Part shown: positions 25,421 to 34,115 of the stretch, piece by piece
Position numbering within the stretch: the stretch's first letter is position 1
Layout of the letters: each line of letters starts with the position of its first letter
Origin: Streptomyces aurantiogriseus
Lineage (GTDB): Bacteria; Actinomycetota; Actinomycetes; Streptomycetales; Streptomycetaceae
NCBI RefSeq assembly: GCF_014649375.1
Contig: NZ_BMSX01000001.1
Coordinates: 62,001-126,000, forward strand
Direction: 5' to 3'
DNA: 64,000 nt
The notes under the pieces: generated by a model
Seen by the model: only the letters and a program-made list of their open reading frames with translations
What the model was told of the DNA's origin: nothing
Databases searched by the model: none
Position numbers and translations under genes: made by a program

Positions 25421-26968
25421 ATGGCGGACATATTCGACGCGTACGCGTTGGCCGATGCGTGGGACGAGATGTTCGAGCGGCCGGGTGAGGTCAGGACCGC
25501 CTATGAGCCGGTACTGGCGGCACTTCAGCCGATCGAACCGGGTGAACTGCGCTTCCGGGCCGACCAGATGGCCCGTGCGTTCACCGACCGGGGCGTGACG
25601 TACGCCTTCGCGGGCGAGGAGCGGCCGTGGCCGCTGGACCTCGTGCCCAGGATCCTCGACGCACTCGAATGGGATTTCATACAACGGGGCGTCAGCCAGA
25701 GAGTCAGGGCCCTCGAGGCCTACCTCGCCGACGCCTACGGCTCCTGCCGTGCCTTCGAGGACGGTGTGGTCCCCTGGCGGCTGCTCCTCGGCTCCCCGCA
25801 CTTCCACCGCGCGGCCCACGGGGTCGAACCACCCGGCGGAGTGCGCATCCACGTCGCCGGCATCGACCTCGTCCGGGACGAGGGCGGGGACTTCCGGGTG
25901 CTGGAGGACAACGTCCGGGTGCCGAGCGGTGTCTCGTACGTCATCGAGAACCGGCGGGCGATGACCCGGGTGTTCCCCTCCCTGTTCGACGGCCAGCACG
26001 TCCTGCCCGTCGACGGCTACGCCCAGCGACTGCTCGCCGCCCTGCGCGCCGCCGCCCCCGAGGGCGCCGCGGACCCGAGGGTCGTCGTCCTCACCCCCGG
26101 CCCCAGCAACGCCGCCTACTTCGAACACGCGCTGCTGGCCCGGCTGATGGGCGTGCAACTGGTCGAGGGCCACGACCTGGTCTGCCGCGGCAACCGGGTG
26201 TGGATGCGCACGACTCGCGGCGAGGTCCCCGTCCACGTCGTCTACCGGCGCCTGGACGACGACTTCCTCGACCCCCTCCACTTCCGCCCCGACTCGGTGA
26301 TCGGCTGCCCGGGCATCATGAGCGCGGCCGTGGCCGGAAACGTCACCCTCGCCAACGCGGTGGGCAACGGGATCGCCGACGACAAGCTCCTCTACACGTA
26401 CGTCCCGGACCTGATCCGGTACTACCTCTCCGAAGAACCGATTCTCCCCAATGTGGAGTCGTTCCGCCCGGACGAACCGGGCCAGTTGGAGGCGGTCCTG
26501 GACCAGATCGGGAGCCTGGTCATCAAGCCGGTGGACGGCGCCGGCGGCCAGGGCATCGTCATCGGCCCCAAGGCGGACGCCGAGACCCTGGAGCGGACGC
26601 GGAAGGCGGTCGCCGCCGACCCCCGCGGCTTCATCGCCCAGCGCCCGGTCGCCCTGTCCACCTCCCCCACCCTCGTCGGCGAACGCATGGCACCTCGCCA
26701 CATAGACCTGCGGCCCTTCGCCGTCAACGACGGCAACGATGTCTGGGTGCTGCCCGGCGGCCTCACCCGCGTCGCCCTCCAGGAGGGCAACCTGATCGTC
26801 AACTCCAGCCAGGGCGGCGGTTCCAAGGACACCTGGGTACTCGCCGAGGGGCCCGCGGAAGGGCCCGCCCCGCAGCCGTCCGACGACGCACTCCCGGCCG
26901 TGGCCCCCCGCCAGCTCGGCCCCGACGGCACCCCCACCGGCGTACAGGAAGGGGCACAACAGCAGTGA
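25421..26968 (+). CDS. Circularly permuted ATP-grasp type 2 family protein (DUF404/407)
   Basis: The 515-residue protein belongs to the permuted ATP-grasp family typically found with alpha-E and transglutaminase genes. Visible marks are FRVLEDNVRVPSGVSYVIENR (nucleotide and metal site), VVLTPGPSNAAYFEH, YRRLDDDFLDP, and VIKPVDGAGGQGIVIGP (glycine-rich ATP loop). The C-terminal half has the RHIDLRPFAV and LPGGLTRVAL motifs. It is predicted from family work to ligate amino groups to carboxylates in an unidentified peptide-like product. The start is an ATG at 25421. Its stop overlaps the next gene's start by three bases. Confidence 0.88.
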   Translation: MADIFDAYALADAWDEMFERPGEVRTAYEPVLAALQPIEPGELRFRADQMARAFTDRGVTYAFAGEERPWPLDLVPRILDALEWDFIQRGVSQRVRALEAYLADAYGSCRAFEDGVVPWRLLLGSPHFHRAAHGVEPPGGVRIHVAGIDLVRDEGGDFRVLEDNVRVPSGVSYVIENRRAMTRVFPSLFDGQHVLPVDGYAQRLLAALRAAAPEGAADPRVVVLTPGPSNAAYFEHALLARLMGVQLVEGHDLVCRGNRVWMRTTRGEVPVHVVYRRLDDDFLDPLHFRPDSVIGCPGIMSAAVAGNVTLANAVGNGIADDKLLYTYVPDLIRYYLSEEPILPNVESFRPDEPGQLEAVLDQIGSLVIKPVDGAGGQGIVIGPKADAETLERTRKAVAADPRGFIAQRPVALSTSPTLVGERMAPRHIDLRPFAVNDGNDVWVLPGGLTRVALQEGNLIVNSSQGGGSKDTWVLAEGPAEGPAPQPSDDALPAVAPRQLGPDGTPTGVQEGAQQQ

Positions 26969-27897
26969 ACGACGTCATCCTCTCCCGGATCGCGGAGGCA
27001 CTGACCTGGACCGGCCGCTATGTCGAACGGGCCGACGCCACCGCACGCATCCTCGACGCCTACCTCCACCGCATGCTGGAGGACCCCTGGCGCGACGAGG
27101 ACGCCGCCTGCCGGTCGCTGTACGCGATCCTCGGCATGGACGCGGGCGGCGAACCGGTCGACATGCAGCAGGTCCTCGACCAGCTCGCCTTCGACGCCCG
27201 CTCGACCGGCTCCATCGAGGGCGCGCTGGGCGCGGCCCGCCTGAACGCGAGAAGCGCCCGCGAGGCCGTGTCCTCGGCGATGTGGGAGTGCCTCAACGCG
27301 ACCTGGCACGCGCTCGCCGAACAGCGCCGGGCGGCCCGCCGCACGGGCCCGTACGCCTACCTGGAGCTGGTCCGCAGCCGGGCGGCCCTCTTCTTCGGCC
27401 TCGCCGACTCGACGATGAGCCGGGACGACAGCTGGCGTTTCGTGGTCCTGGGCCGGAGCCTGGAACGGGTCGACATGACCGTCCGTCTCCTGTCGGTCCG
27501 CGTCCTGGACGCGGCCCACGCGCCGGACTGGCCGACGCTGCTGAGCGCGTCCGGCGCCGACGAGGCGTACGCGCGCGTGTACAGCGGCTTCGGCGACACG
27601 CCGAGGGTGGCTGAATTCCTCCTCCTGGACCGGGACTTCCCGCGCTCGGCACTGCACGCCCTGACGACGGCGGAGGAGTGCCTGAGCGAGCTGGGCCGAC
27701 CCCGCCAGGACCCGGCCCGCCGCCCGATCGGCCGCCTGCGCACCCGCCTCGAATACCTGGACTCACCGAGCATGGAAGACCAGCTCCCGGCCTTGCTCCG
27801 CGACTTGCAGACGGCCTGCATGGCTTCCGCCGAGGCGGTGGCGGAGCGGTTCTTCCCGTACCAGGGCCCCGTCGAGTGGGCCCAGGAAGGAGCGTGA
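26965..27897 (+). CDS. Alpha-E domain protein (DUF403)
   Basis: The 310-residue all-helical protein begins VNDVILSRIAEALTWTGRYVERAD, the hallmark of the alpha-E family. It carries conserved acidic helices such as RSREALF-like ARLNARSAREAVSSAMWECLN and DSTMSRDDSWRFVVLGRSLERVD. Its start GTG overlaps the ATP-grasp stop (GTGA), so production is coupled. The domain always travels with permuted ATP-grasp and transglutaminase proteins. It may hold the substrate for them, which is inference only. Confidence 0.88.
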   Translation: MNDVILSRIAEALTWTGRYVERADATARILDAYLHRMLEDPWRDEDAACRSLYAILGMDAGGEPVDMQQVLDQLAFDARSTGSIEGALGAARLNARSAREAVSSAMWECLNATWHALAEQRRAARRTGPYAYLELVRSRAALFFGLADSTMSRDDSWRFVVLGRSLERVDMTVRLLSVRVLDAAHAPDWPTLLSASGADEAYARVYSGFGDTPRVAEFLLLDRDFPRSALHALTTAEECLSELGRPRQDPARRPIGRLRTRLEYLDSPSMEDQLPALLRDLQTACMASAEAVAERFFPYQGPVEWAQEGA

Positions 27898-27902
27898 GCG
27901 CC

Positions 27903-28745
27903 ATGACCCGCAGGCTCCGCATCCGCCACACCACCCGCGTCTCCTACGCCCAGGCAGCGGTCTCGTCCCACAACGAGGTCCGCATGACCCCCCTGACCCT
28001 GCCGGGCCAGACCACCCTGGACTCCAGGGTGACCATCCGCCCGGCGGCCACGACCTGGTCGTACTGGGACTACTGGGGCACCCAGGTCACCGCCTTCGAG
28101 CTGATGGACCCCCACGCGGACCTCACCATCACGGCGTCGAGCCTGGTGGAGACGGCCCCGCCGGGCGAGCTCCCGGAGGCCCCGGCCTGGGGGGAGGTGG
28201 CCGAGAAGACGGCCACCTCCCGCCTGCTGGAGTTCGCGAACCCGACACCCCGTACGACGGTCCCCCCGAAGCTGGTGAAGAAGGCGAGGAAGGCGGCAGC
28301 GGGCCTCGACCCGCACGAGACGGCGGTGGCGGTGTCGTCCCTGGTCGCCGACCGGGTCGCGTACCTCCCCGGCGTCACCGGCGTGAACACCTCCGCCACC
28401 GAGGCCTGGGACCAGGGCGCGGGCGTCTGCCAGGACATCGCCCACCTCACCATCGCCCTCCTCCGCGGCCTCGGCCTCCCCACCCGCTACGTCTCCGGCT
28501 ACCTCCACCCCGAACGCGAGGCGGAACTCCACCGCCCCGTCGCCGGCCAGAGCCACGCCTGGATCGAGTACTGGGCAGGCGACTGGCACGGCTACGACCC
28601 GACGAACCGGACGAGGGCCGACGAGTCCCATGTGGTGGTCGGCCGGGGCCGGGACTATGACGACGTGACCCCGCACAAGGGGGTGTACCGGGGGGTGGCC
28701 GGGGGGCCGCCGGAGGTGACGGTGGAGTTCACCCGGGTGGGGTGA
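27903..28745 (+). CDS. Transglutaminase-like cysteine peptidase
   Basis: The 280-residue protein has an N-terminal beta domain (MTRRLRIRHTTRVSYAQAAV) and a transglutaminase-core domain. The catalytic triad is visible: Cys in GAGVCQDIAHL, His in GQSHAWIEYW and Asp in GYDPTN. Relatives act as peptidases or amide-exchange enzymes, and in this operon presumably work on the ATP-grasp product. The start is the ATG at 27903 or a GTG at 27894 that overlaps the alpha-E stop; AGGAAGGAG precedes both. The three genes form a tight operon. Confidence 0.88.
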   Translation: MTRRLRIRHTTRVSYAQAAVSSHNEVRMTPLTLPGQTTLDSRVTIRPAATTWSYWDYWGTQVTAFELMDPHADLTITASSLVETAPPGELPEAPAWGEVAEKTATSRLLEFANPTPRTTVPPKLVKKARKAAAGLDPHETAVAVSSLVADRVAYLPGVTGVNTSATEAWDQGAGVCQDIAHLTIALLRGLGLPTRYVSGYLHPEREAELHRPVAGQSHAWIEYWAGDWHGYDPTNRTRADESHVVVGRGRDYDDVTPHKGVYRGVAGGPPEVTVEFTRVG

Positions 28746-28815
28746 GGAGGACGACCCGGGTGCAGAAAACGTAAAGGCCGCAACCGCCCTCACCGCCGGG
28801 CCGCTCTACAGGAGC

Positions 28816-29604
28816 ATGCCCGAGATCGAGGACCGTGCCGGAACAGTCGTCCGGCAGTTGGCGCAGTTCGCCTGGCTCCAGGCGCGCTCCTGCGCCTTCG
28901 CGGTCGCGCTGTTCGCCGGGATGGCGGTCTCGACGCTGCTCCCGCCCCTGCCGGTGGCCCGCTACGACCTGCTGCTCGCCTACGGTGTGCTCCTCACCGG
29001 CGTCGGTTACCTGCTGGGGTGGGAGACCCGGCGGGAGGTGGCGGTGGTGGCCGCCTGCCATGTTCTCGGGCTCGCCTTCGAGATGGTGAAAGTGCACGTC
29101 GGCGCGTGGAGCTATCCCGAGCCGGCCCTGGCCGAGATCGCCGGCGTGCCGCTGTACGGGGGCTTCATGTACGCGGCGGTCGGCAGCTACGTCTGCCGGT
29201 CCTGGCGGCTGTTCGACCTGACCCTGACCGGCTACCGCGCCCGCGGCACCGCCCTGCTGGCCGCGGGCCTGTACGTCAACTTCCTGAGCCACCACTGGCT
29301 GCCGGACCTGCGCTGGGCGCTCGGCGCCCTGCTGCTGGCCGTGACCACGGGGACCTGGGTGCACTTCACGATCGGCGACCGACGCCACCGGATGCCGCTG
29401 GCGCTCTCCTTCGCCCTGATCGGCTTCTTCCTCTGGCTGGCCGAGAACATCGCCACCTACCTGGGCGCCTGGAGCTACCCGCACCAACTCCACGGCTGGG
29501 AACCGGTCTCGGTGTCCAAGTGGATCTCCTGGGCCCTCCTGATCAGCGTCACCTTCGTCATCTGCGGCTCCCGTCGGCACACGAGGCGGGGAGCGTGGAC
29601 GTGA
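28816..29604 (+). CDS. DUF817 family integral membrane protein
   Basis: The 262-residue protein has about eight hydrophobic helices and the family repeats VGAWSYPEP and LGAWSYPHQ, each preceded by an acidic residue in a helix (GLAFEMVKVH and FFLWLAENIATY). The mirrored VGAWSYP/LGAWSYP motifs suggest an internal duplication. It acts in the cytoplasmic membrane; the function is unknown. It begins 70 bp after the transglutaminase stop, so it may belong to the same transcript. Its last codons overlap a micro-ORF start. Confidence 0.8.
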   Translation: MPEIEDRAGTVVRQLAQFAWLQARSCAFAVALFAGMAVSTLLPPLPVARYDLLLAYGVLLTGVGYLLGWETRREVAVVAACHVLGLAFEMVKVHVGAWSYPEPALAEIAGVPLYGGFMYAAVGSYVCRSWRLFDLTLTGYRARGTALLAAGLYVNFLSHHWLPDLRWALGALLLAVTTGTWVHFTIGDRRHRMPLALSFALIGFFLWLAENIATYLGAWSYPHQLHGWEPVSVSKWISWALLISVTFVICGSRRHTRRGAWT

Positions 29605-29741
29605 ACATGCGCGTGGTCAAAGTCAACGTGTCGCTCGCCGCGCTCCTGCTCCTGTTCGTCTCCGTGGTGGCCTTGCGCGCGGTGATCGGACTGTTCACGG
29701 CTTCCGCAACGCGCTTTCGGCGGTGGCGAAGTGGGCGATGA
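29601..29741 (+). CDS. Possible 46-residue single-pass membrane peptide
   Basis: A GTG overlapping the DUF817 stop (GTGA) with GGGGAG seven bases upstream starts 46 codons. They encode one hydrophobic helix, VSLAALLLLFVSVVALRAVI, and a basic tail (TRFRRWRSGR). The coupling geometry and composition are like a real micro-protein. The last 47 bases overlap the convergent hydrolase gene. No family is known. Confidence 0.4.
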   Translation: MNMRVVKVNVSLAALLLLFVSVVALRAVIGLFTASATRFRRWRSGR

Positions 29742-30624
29742 GCGCCGTCGCGACCGGCTCGACCACCTCCGGCGCGATCATGTGGCCCATGTCCTGGACC
29801 ATCAGCAGCCGGGCCCCGGCGATCGCCTCCGCGATCAGCTGTCCGTGTCCGGGCTTGGCCGGTTCGCGGGTGCCCTCGACGACCAGGGTGGGCGCCTGCA
29901 CCTTGACCAGCGCGTCGACCGGTTCGACCTCGAGGTCGGCCATTCCGGCGAGCCGGTGGTTGGCCGTGGTACGCGGGTCCCGGGCGCGGTCGAACAGCAG
30001 CTCCTCCAGGCGTCGTTGGGCGTCCTCGTCGAACGGCAGCGCCGTTCCGTTCATCACCCTGGCCGTCGCGATCTGGAAGTCGACGGCCTCGGCGCGGGTG
30101 CTGGGTGGCGCGGCCGCCAGGGCGGCCCGGAAGAACTCGACGAACTCCGGCCGCGGCTCCGGCAGGCTGCCCGGCGGCTGCGGTTCGCCGAGCAGGGCAC
30201 GGGTCAGCACCTGTCCCTCGCGGGCGCCGAGCGGCGAGGAGCCGATCACCGTGAGGGTGGCCACCCGCTCGGGGTGGTCCGCGGCGATCCACTGGGCGAG
30301 CAAGCCGCCCGCTGAGTGGCCGACCACGTGCGCCCGGTCGATGCCGAGGGCGTCCAGCAGGCCGAGCGCGTCGTCCTTGAGCGCCGCCCAGGTGTAGGGG
30401 TGGGTCTCGAAGTCCCGGGCCGTGGACCGGCCGACGTCCCGGTGGTCGTAGCGGATGACCCGGTAGCCGGCGGCCGCGAGGCGGCCCACGAACTCGTCGG
30501 GCCACAGCAGGCCCTGGGTCATCGAGCCCATGATGAGCAGCACCGGCGGGTGGGAGGGGTCGCCGAACTCCTCCGTCCACAGCTCGATGTCGCCGACCGT
30601 GACCAGCTGTCCTTCTGCCGTCAT
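29695..30624 (-). CDS. Alpha/beta hydrolase
   Basis: The 309-residue hydrolase has the canonical fold: ELWTEEFGDPSHPPVLLIMG near the oxyanion site, DHRDVGRST after beta-4, the nucleophile elbow GHSAGG and the histidine in DMGHMIAPE. It looks like the class annotated as chloroperoxidase or aclacinomycin methylesterase-like (RdmC-type), whose substrates vary. I placed the start at the ATG at 30624. It follows the LAL regulator gene on the same strand by 126 bp, so that regulator may control it. Confidence 0.85.
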   Translation of the reverse strand: MTAEGQLVTVGDIELWTEEFGDPSHPPVLLIMGSMTQGLLWPDEFVGRLAAAGYRVIRYDHRDVGRSTARDFETHPYTWAALKDDALGLLDALGIDRAHVVGHSAGGLLAQWIAADHPERVATLTVIGSSPLGAREGQVLTRALLGEPQPPGSLPEPRPEFVEFFRAALAAAPPSTRAEAVDFQIATARVMNGTALPFDEDAQRRLEELLFDRARDPRTTANHRLAGMADLEVEPVDALVKVQAPTLVVEGTREPAKPGHGQLIAEAIAGARLLMVQDMGHMIAPEVVEPVATALIAHFATAESALRKP

Positions 30625-30713
30625 CTGTGTCTCGCTTCTCTCGTTGCCCCGAGGTGTTCTCGTTGACGGGGACAACTCTGCTGGGACGGGCTGTCGGAGC
30701 CATCCGTAGGACT

Positions 30714-30754
30714 ACTGGTGGCGACTACTGGCCGCGACCACTGGTGGCGACTAC
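30714..30754. repeat. Direct repeat of 15 bp at the LAL gene stop
   Basis: ACTGGTGGCGACTAC occurs at 30714-30728 and again at 30740-30754. The second copy spans the stop codon of the LAL regulator gene. The period is 26 bp. Confidence 0.6.
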
Positions 30755-33492
30755 CGAAGCAGCCGGGTCAGCTCCGCGCGCGAGCTGATGCCCAGCTTCG
30801 GGTAGACCTTGTACAGGTGGTACTCCACGGTGCGGGGACTGAGGAACAGCTGGGCCGCGACCTCGCGGTTGGACGCGCCCTGGGCCACCAGCCGGGCGAT
30901 CCGCAGCTCCTGCGGGGTGAGCGCGGCGAGCGCGTCCGGCGCCGGGCGGTCGACGCTCTCCCCCGCGGCCCGCAGCTCGCCCCGCGCGCGCCGCTCCCAC
31001 GGTTCGGCCGCCAGCCGCTGGAAGACCTCCATGGCCTGGCGCAGGTGCCCTCTCGCCTCGCCGACCCGGCGGGCGCGGCGCAGCCGTTCGCCCAGCAGCA
31101 GCGCGGTACGGGCCTGGTCGTAGGCGGCGCCGCTGTCGCCGGCGAGGTGCCCGAGCGCCTCGTGCAGCAGGGACACGGCCGTGTCGTCCTCGGCGACCAG
31201 CGCGCGGCAGCGGGCCAGCAGCGCCCGGGAGCGCGCCGAGTCCGCGTGCGCCGACCACCGCTCCAGGAAGGCCACGGCGGTGCGGGCGGCCGCTTCGTCC
31301 CCGACGGCCACGGCGGCCTCGACCCGGTCGGCGACCGATCCCCACACGACCACGGGGTGCCCGGCGCCCGGGCCCGCGTCGGCCAGCGCGGTCAGCCGCT
31401 CGTGCGCCTGGGCGAACCGGCCGAGGCCGAGGTCGAGGACGCCCAGGGCGTAGGAGGCCACGCCGACGCGCAGTCCCAGCCGGTGCGGAATGGCGATGGC
31501 CAGGGCCTGCCGGGCGTGGGTGCGGCAGGCGTCCTCCTGGCCGCGCACCGCGGCGCAGACCGCGAGATTGGCCAGGTGCGCGGCCGCGGAGTTGCTGATG
31601 CCCGCTTCCCGGGCAAGCGCCAGCCCCTCCGTCGACAGGGCGGCGCTCAGGGCGAACCGGCTGTTCATCCGCTCGGCGGTGGCGGCGTTCTCCAGGACGA
31701 CGGGCAGCGTGCCCGCCATTCCGGACACCCGGGCGACCGCGCCGGCCCGTGCCCCGTACGCGGCCGCGGCGTCCCCTTCGCCGAGCAGGCTGGCGGCGGC
31801 GGCCGCCCACAGCAGGGTGGCGGCCTCGCCCGCGTCGTCCGGGACGGCCGCCAGGGCCCGTCTGAGCAGCGGCACCCCGCGTTCGGGGTCCCCGCCCTGC
31901 AGGGCACCGGACCCGGCCAGGACGTCCCGCACGAACGCGTCGGCGGAACCCGGCGGTTGCGGCTCGGACAGGGCCTCGGCACGGCGGCCGACGCGCACGG
32001 TGGCGTCGGTGTCGCCCACGTAGGCGGCGGCCTCGGCGGCGTCCGCGAGCAGCTCGAGCCGGTCGGGTGCCTGGTCCGCCGCGGCGAGGAGGATGCGCAG
32101 CGCCTCGGCCGCGTCCCCCGAGTTGAGCGCGAAGCGGCCGCGCAGCTGAGCGAGTTCGGCCAGCAGGCCGGGGTCCGTGGCGGTCTCGCCGGCCGCCGCG
32201 AGCGCGCTGTGCGCCTGGCCCGGGCGCCCGCCGAGCCAGGCCGCCACGGCCGCGTCGGTCAGTCGGCGGGCCCGGGCGGCGGGGTCGGGCGTCAGCTGTG
32301 CCGCGCGGGTCAGGGCGTCGGCGGCGTCCGCGTGGCCGCCCCGGGCGCGGGCCCGGTCGGCCGCGGCGGCCAGGGCTGCGGCGATCTCCTCGTCGGGGCC
32401 GATGGCCGCGGCGGCCAGGTGCCCTGCCCGGCGGTCCGCGTCGCCGGCCGCCCCGAGGACCGCGGCCAGCGCCTCGTGGGCGGCGCGCCGGTCCGCCGGG
32501 CTCGCGGCGGCGTGCACCGCCGAGCGGATCAGCGGGTGCCGGAAAGTGATCGCGGCGGGCCCGGCCGCCACCAGCCCGGCGGCCTCGGCCGGCTCCAGGG
32601 CGTGCTCCGGGGCCCCGAGCCGGGCGGCGGCGGCCAGCACCACCCGGGGGTCGCCGCGCCCGTCGAGCGCGGCGGCCAGCAGCACCCGGCGGGTACCGGT
32701 GGGCAGTGCGGCGAGCCGGCCACCGTAGACGGCGGTGACTCCCTCGCCCAGCGGCAGCGGGTCGGGCAGCGGCTCGTGACCCGTCAGCTGGCCGGCCGTC
32801 AGCAGTTCGGCGATCTCCCGCAGGGCGAGCGGGTTGCCGCCGGTGGCCTCGGCGATCAGGGCCGCGACCCGCGGCGAGGGCTCCACGGCCGCCCAGGCGG
32901 CGAGGGCCCCGGCCGCGTCGGCGACGTCCAGCCCGGTCAGCCGCCGCTCCGGCAGGTCGCGCAGCGCGTACCGGGTGTCGGGGGTGTCGCGGGTGGCGAT
33001 CAGCAGCCCCACGCCGTCGGTGTCCAGACGGCGCGCGGCGAACAGCAGGGCGTCGGCGGAGGCCCGGTCGACCCAGTGGAAATCGTCGATGACGCACAGC
33101 AGCCCGTGCGGCCGCCCGGCCTCGGCCAGCAGCGACAGCACCCCCGCGGCCACCAGGAACCGGTCCTGTACGGCGGGCGGCGCGGCCAGCCCCAGCGCCC
33201 CGCGCACGGCGTCCCGCTGCGGACCGGGTAAGGCGTCGGTGAGCCCGGCGACCGGCCGCAGCAACTGGTGCAGGGCGGCGAAGGCGAGGTTCGTCTCGGG
33301 TTCGGCGCCGGTGGCGCGCAGGACCTTGGCGGGGGCGGCGTGCTGGGCGGCGTGCCGCAGCAGCGCGGACTTGCCGACGCCGGGCTCGCCGCGCAGTGCC
33401 AGGACCCGCCCGGCGCCGGACCGGATGCCGTCGAGCAGATCGGTGAGCTCCGCGCGTTCGGCGGCGCGTCCGGCAAGTCGGCCCCCTGGCAT
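30751..33492 (-). CDS. LAL-type (large ATP-binding LuxR) transcriptional regulator
   Basis: The 913-residue protein has an N-terminal AAA-type ATPase with Walker A GEPGVGKSALL (about residues 35-45) and Walker B LLCVIDDFHWVD. A long helical repeat middle region rich in Ala, Leu and Arg follows. The C-terminal LuxR HTH reads LTPQELRIARLVAQGASNRE, then VAAQLFLSPRTVEYHLYKVY. LAL proteins activate sugar-use or antibiotic genes in actinomycetes. It is divergent from the pectinesterase gene and lies upstream of the hydrolase; either could be its target. The start is the ATG at 33492. Confidence 0.9.
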   Translation of the reverse strand: MPGGRLAGRAAERAELTDLLDGIRSGAGRVLALRGEPGVGKSALLRHAAQHAAPAKVLRATGAEPETNLAFAALHQLLRPVAGLTDALPGPQRDAVRGALGLAAPPAVQDRFLVAAGVLSLLAEAGRPHGLLCVIDDFHWVDRASADALLFAARRLDTDGVGLLIATRDTPDTRYALRDLPERRLTGLDVADAAGALAAWAAVEPSPRVAALIAEATGGNPLALREIAELLTAGQLTGHEPLPDPLPLGEGVTAVYGGRLAALPTGTRRVLLAAALDGRGDPRVVLAAAARLGAPEHALEPAEAAGLVAAGPAAITFRHPLIRSAVHAAASPADRRAAHEALAAVLGAAGDADRRAGHLAAAAIGPDEEIAAALAAAADRARARGGHADAADALTRAAQLTPDPAARARRLTDAAVAAWLGGRPGQAHSALAAAGETATDPGLLAELAQLRGRFALNSGDAAEALRILLAAADQAPDRLELLADAAEAAAYVGDTDATVRVGRRAEALSEPQPPGSADAFVRDVLAGSGALQGGDPERGVPLLRRALAAVPDDAGEAATLLWAAAAASLLGEGDAAAAYGARAGAVARVSGMAGTLPVVLENAATAERMNSRFALSAALSTEGLALAREAGISNSAAAHLANLAVCAAVRGQEDACRTHARQALAIAIPHRLGLRVGVASYALGVLDLGLGRFAQAHERLTALADAGPGAGHPVVVWGSVADRVEAAVAVGDEAAARTAVAFLERWSAHADSARSRALLARCRALVAEDDTAVSLLHEALGHLAGDSGAAYDQARTALLLGERLRRARRVGEARGHLRQAMEVFQRLAAEPWERRARGELRAAGESVDRPAPDALAALTPQELRIARLVAQGASNREVAAQLFLSPRTVEYHLYKVYPKLGISSRAELTRLLR

Positions 33493-33649
33493 GCGCGTAT
33501 CCCCCTGTCCTCGTCAGCGCGGCGGGTCCGGCCGCGCGTCGGGGGCGACTGTACCGGCCCGGCGATCACGGTCCCCGGTCCGCTCCGCCGGGACGCAGGG
33601 CCTCCTCGTGCGGCAGCCCGAGCGCCCGGGGTCCGGGCATCCGCCATCG

Positions 33650-33712
33650 GCGGCCTTCTTCCCGGCGGCGGGCGCGACCGGCCCGTCAGCGGCCTTCTTC
33701 CCGGCGGCGGGC
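33650..33712. repeat. 39-bp-period repeat upstream of the LAL gene
   Basis: Two identical 24-base copies of GCGGCCTTCTTCCCGGCGGC plus GGGC (33650-33673 and 33689-33712) have a period of exactly 13 codons. Read on the minus strand in the frame 33514-33729 they give PAAGKKAADG twice. That 71-residue frame has only a weak ribosome site, so I do not call it a gene. The gap 33493-34115 otherwise shows only the putative divergent promoters. Confidence 0.6.
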
Positions 33713-34115
33713 CCGATCGGATCGCCCACGCCTCTGCCGCGGCTTCCTCTGTGCGGCCCGGCATCGCCGGCACGCGGCGGCGGTACTCCGGCGCCGTCTG
33801 CCGGTCACCCGAGCCGGCACGACAGCCCGGTCCTCCCTCCGTTCGGCCGACGGTCGCCGCGGAAGCGGAACAGCCGCTGCGCCTCCCGCATGAGACCGCC
33901 GCTCCCATGACGGACCGTCACTTCCCAACAAGCGCCCGGCGGCCCGCCGTTCTCAGCTTGTGGAAACGTTCACGCCAAAGTCCAAATTTCACCTATCCTC
34001 AACATCGCACGCGCAACTCCCCCACCAGCCCCACCTGCCCGCGCGCCCACCGCTCTCCCCTCCCTCCCCCCATGCCAACCACCGACGTTCCATGGGCCGA
34101 AAGGGCTGCCATCAA

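Noticed and set aside
24131..26959. A single 942-codon minus-strand frame that runs through the regulator and the whole ATP-grasp gene
   Set aside because: Only the part up to 25165 shows family similarity; the rest is the complement of the ATP-grasp coding strand.
30718..33231. An 837-codon plus-strand frame opposite the LAL regulator
   Set aside because: The minus-strand product has Walker A, Walker B and a LuxR HTH; the plus frame has only low-complexity Gly/Arg/Gln sequence.
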